Shown here in pieces: positions 62,751 through 64,000 of a stretch of DNA of 64,000 bases (position 1 is the stretch's first letter; each line of letters starts with the position of its first letter). The position numbers were made by a program, and so were the translations under genes. Origin of the DNA: Flagellimonas flava (GTDB lineage: Bacteria; Bacteroidota; Bacteroidia; Flavobacteriales; Flavobacteriaceae); contig NZ_FQWL01000006.1 in assembly GCF_900129665.1 (NCBI RefSeq), positions 5,001-69,000 of the forward strand. Reading direction: 5' to 3'. Under the pieces are notes generated by a model. The model did no database searches, was not told the DNA's origin, and worked only from the letters and a program-made list of their open reading frames with translations.

Positions 62751-64000
62751 TTATAGGTGGATTACTTCATCATAGGCAGCCGCAACCGCTTCCATCACTG
62801 CTTCGCTCATGGTAGGGTGCGGGTGGACCGCTTTTAAGATTTCATGCCCCGTGGTTTCCAATTTACGTCCAACAACTGCTTCAGCAATCATATCTGTAAC
62901 ACCGACCCCAATCATGTGGCAACCTAACCATTCTCCATATTTGGCATCAAAAATAACTTTCACAAAACCATCTGGAGTCCCCGAGGCCTTGGCCTTGCCA
63001 CTCGCAGAAAACGGAAACTTACCCACCTTGAGTTCATAGCCTTGTTCTTTTGCCTGTTTTTCGGTAAGTCCAACGGATGCAACTTCTGGAATACAGTATG
63101 TACAACCAGGAATATTTCCATAATCCAAGGCTTCAACGTGCATACCTGCAATTTTTTCAACACAAAGAATACCTTCAGCCGATGCCACGTGGGCCAAAGC
63201 CTGACCTGGGGTAACATCACCGATGGCGTAATAACCGGGAATATTGGTTTGGTAATAATCATTGACAAGGATTTTATCCCTGTCCACAACGATACCAACA
63301 TCTTCCAGGCCAATGTTTTCAATATTGGTTTTGATTCCTACCGCTGATAGCACAATGTCAGCTTCAAGAACTTCTTCACCTTTGGCGGTTTTTACAGTGG
63401 CCTTAACCCCTTCTCCAGATGTATCCACATTCGTGACTTCAGCAGAAGTTTTGATTTTTATCCCGTTCTTTTTAAAATTTCGCTCCAATTGTTTAGAGAC
63501 ATCCTCGTCCTCAACCGGAACAATATTGGGCAAATATTCCACAACGGTCACCTCAGTGCCCATGGAGTTGTAGAAATAGGCAAACTCCACACCAATGGCA
63601 CCACTGCCAACAACAATCATCTTTTTGGGTTGGGTTTCTAGCGACATGGCCTCCCGATAACCGATAACTTTCTTTCCATCTTGCGGAAGACTTGGCAATT
63701 CACGGCTTCTAGCACCAGTGGCTATAATGATATGGTCTGCAGTATATTCTGCCGTGTCACCGTGCTCACCTTTTACCAAAACTTTCTTCCCAGGCTGCAC
63801 CTTTCCATATCCATTTAGAACTTCGATCTTGTTCTTTTTCATCAAAAACTGCACACCCTTGCTCATACTGTCCGCTACACCACGGCTTCTGTTAACAACT
63901 GCTCCAAAATCATGCTCTACCTTTTTGGCACTCAGCCCGTAATCTTCAGCATGCTTTAGGTATTCAAAAACCTGGGCCGACTTCAATAGGGCTTTGGTTG
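62751..64000 (-). CDS. lpdA: Dihydrolipoyl dehydrogenase, 5' part outside the window
   Basis: A flavoprotein disulfide reductase, the E3 of 2-oxoacid dehydrogenase and glycine-cleavage complexes. The N-terminus with the redox-active CxxxxC lies beyond 64000. The visible frame enters at a TKALLKSA stretch typical of the residues just after that motif. The NAD-binding loop is IVVGSGAIGVEFAYFY and the second FAD motif is GYYAIGDVTPGQALAHVASAEGI. The dimer-interface histidine-glutamate pair is in AVHPHPTMSEAVMEA. The length of the visible part (about 416 residues) fits a full protein of about 465. Confidence 0.93.
   Translation of the reverse strand, partial: TKALLKSAQVFEYLKHAEDYGLSAKKVEHDFGAVVNRSRGVADSMSKGVQFLMKKNKIEVLNGYGKVQPGKKVLVKGEHGDTAEYTADHIIIATGARSRELPSLPQDGKKVIGYREAMSLETQPKKMIVVGSGAIGVEFAYFYNSMGTEVTVVEYLPNIVPVEDEDVSKQLERNFKKNGIKIKTSAEVTNVDTSGEGVKATVKTAKGEEVLEADIVLSAVGIKTNIENIGLEDVGIVVDRDKILVNDYYQTNIPGYYAIGDVTPGQALAHVASAEGILCVEKIAGMHVEALDYGNIPGCTYCIPEVASVGLTEKQAKEQGYELKVGKFPFSASGKAKASGTPDGFVKVIFDAKYGEWLGCHMIGVGVTDMIAEAVVGRKLETTGHEILKAVHPHPTMSEAVMEAVAAAYDEVIHL

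Overview
This 64 kb window looks like ordinary chromosome from a marine-type Flavobacteriaceae (Bacteroidota), probably close to Muricauda/Flagellimonas; the genus is a guess. The grounds are family content (DUF6048/DUF6452 beside rlmD, DUF6768 beside an ECF sigma factor, bacillithiol synthesis by BshC, FAS1 lipoproteins, a pyrG-yidC pair), AT-rich intergenic DNA, and repeated TAnnTTTG-type minus-7 boxes a short way upstream of start codons. I see no rRNA, tRNA, CRISPR array, insertion sequence or prophage.

Layout. 1-9.1 kb: periplasmic amidohydrolase, TrhA/hemolysin III protein, a propeller-like lipoprotein, a ZIP transporter, a THUMP-type RNA methyltransferase, a lysine-rich mini-protein, ABM and VOC proteins, then DUF6048-DUF6452-rlmD. 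9.2-14.1 kb: ECF sigma/DUF6768 pair, rocD, S66 peptidase and a carboxypeptidase-regulatory-like surface protein. 14.1-19.7 kb: a minus-strand block of a small lipoprotein, a membrane AraC-type regulator, a secreted ankyrin protein and an M14 peptidase. The first three share a 14-bp sequence at the same distance from their minus-7 boxes. 19.8-26.5 kb: bshC, a possible structured RNA, a cholesterol-dependent-cytolysin-like lipoprotein with an unusual C-terminus, a TPR/HTH regulator and beta-phosphoglucomutase. 26.7-31.3 kb: guaA, a LysM/periplasmic-binding fusion, an OsmC protein and a DUF922 protein. 31.3-37.5 kb: small proteins, a DUF1080/TIM-barrel sugar pair, DUF3820, pyrG, yidC. 37.8-42.3 kb: two large fasciclin-repeat lipoproteins (5 and 4 FAS1 domains). 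42.8-45.4 kb: mnmA, a flavin oxidoreductase and a hypothetical. 45.4-52.9 kb: the Bacteroidota MoxR-DUF58-DUF4350-DUF4129-membrane-SpoIIM cluster with divergent RDD and TRIC genes. 52.9-64 kb: cyclophilin and NUDIX genes with overlapping divergent start codons, a PlsC-like acyltransferase, an ECF sigma/membrane pair, an M20 amidohydrolase, NDH-2, xerD, beta-barrel proteins, aroQ, DUF3817 and a 5'-truncated lpdA.

Most genes are housekeeping or envelope functions. The parts most worth study are the putative three-promoter AraC-type regulon (14.7-17.2 kb), the cytolysin-like lipoprotein with its upstream phased repeats (21.6-23.8 kb), and several intergenic repeat or hairpin elements that the genes do not explain.
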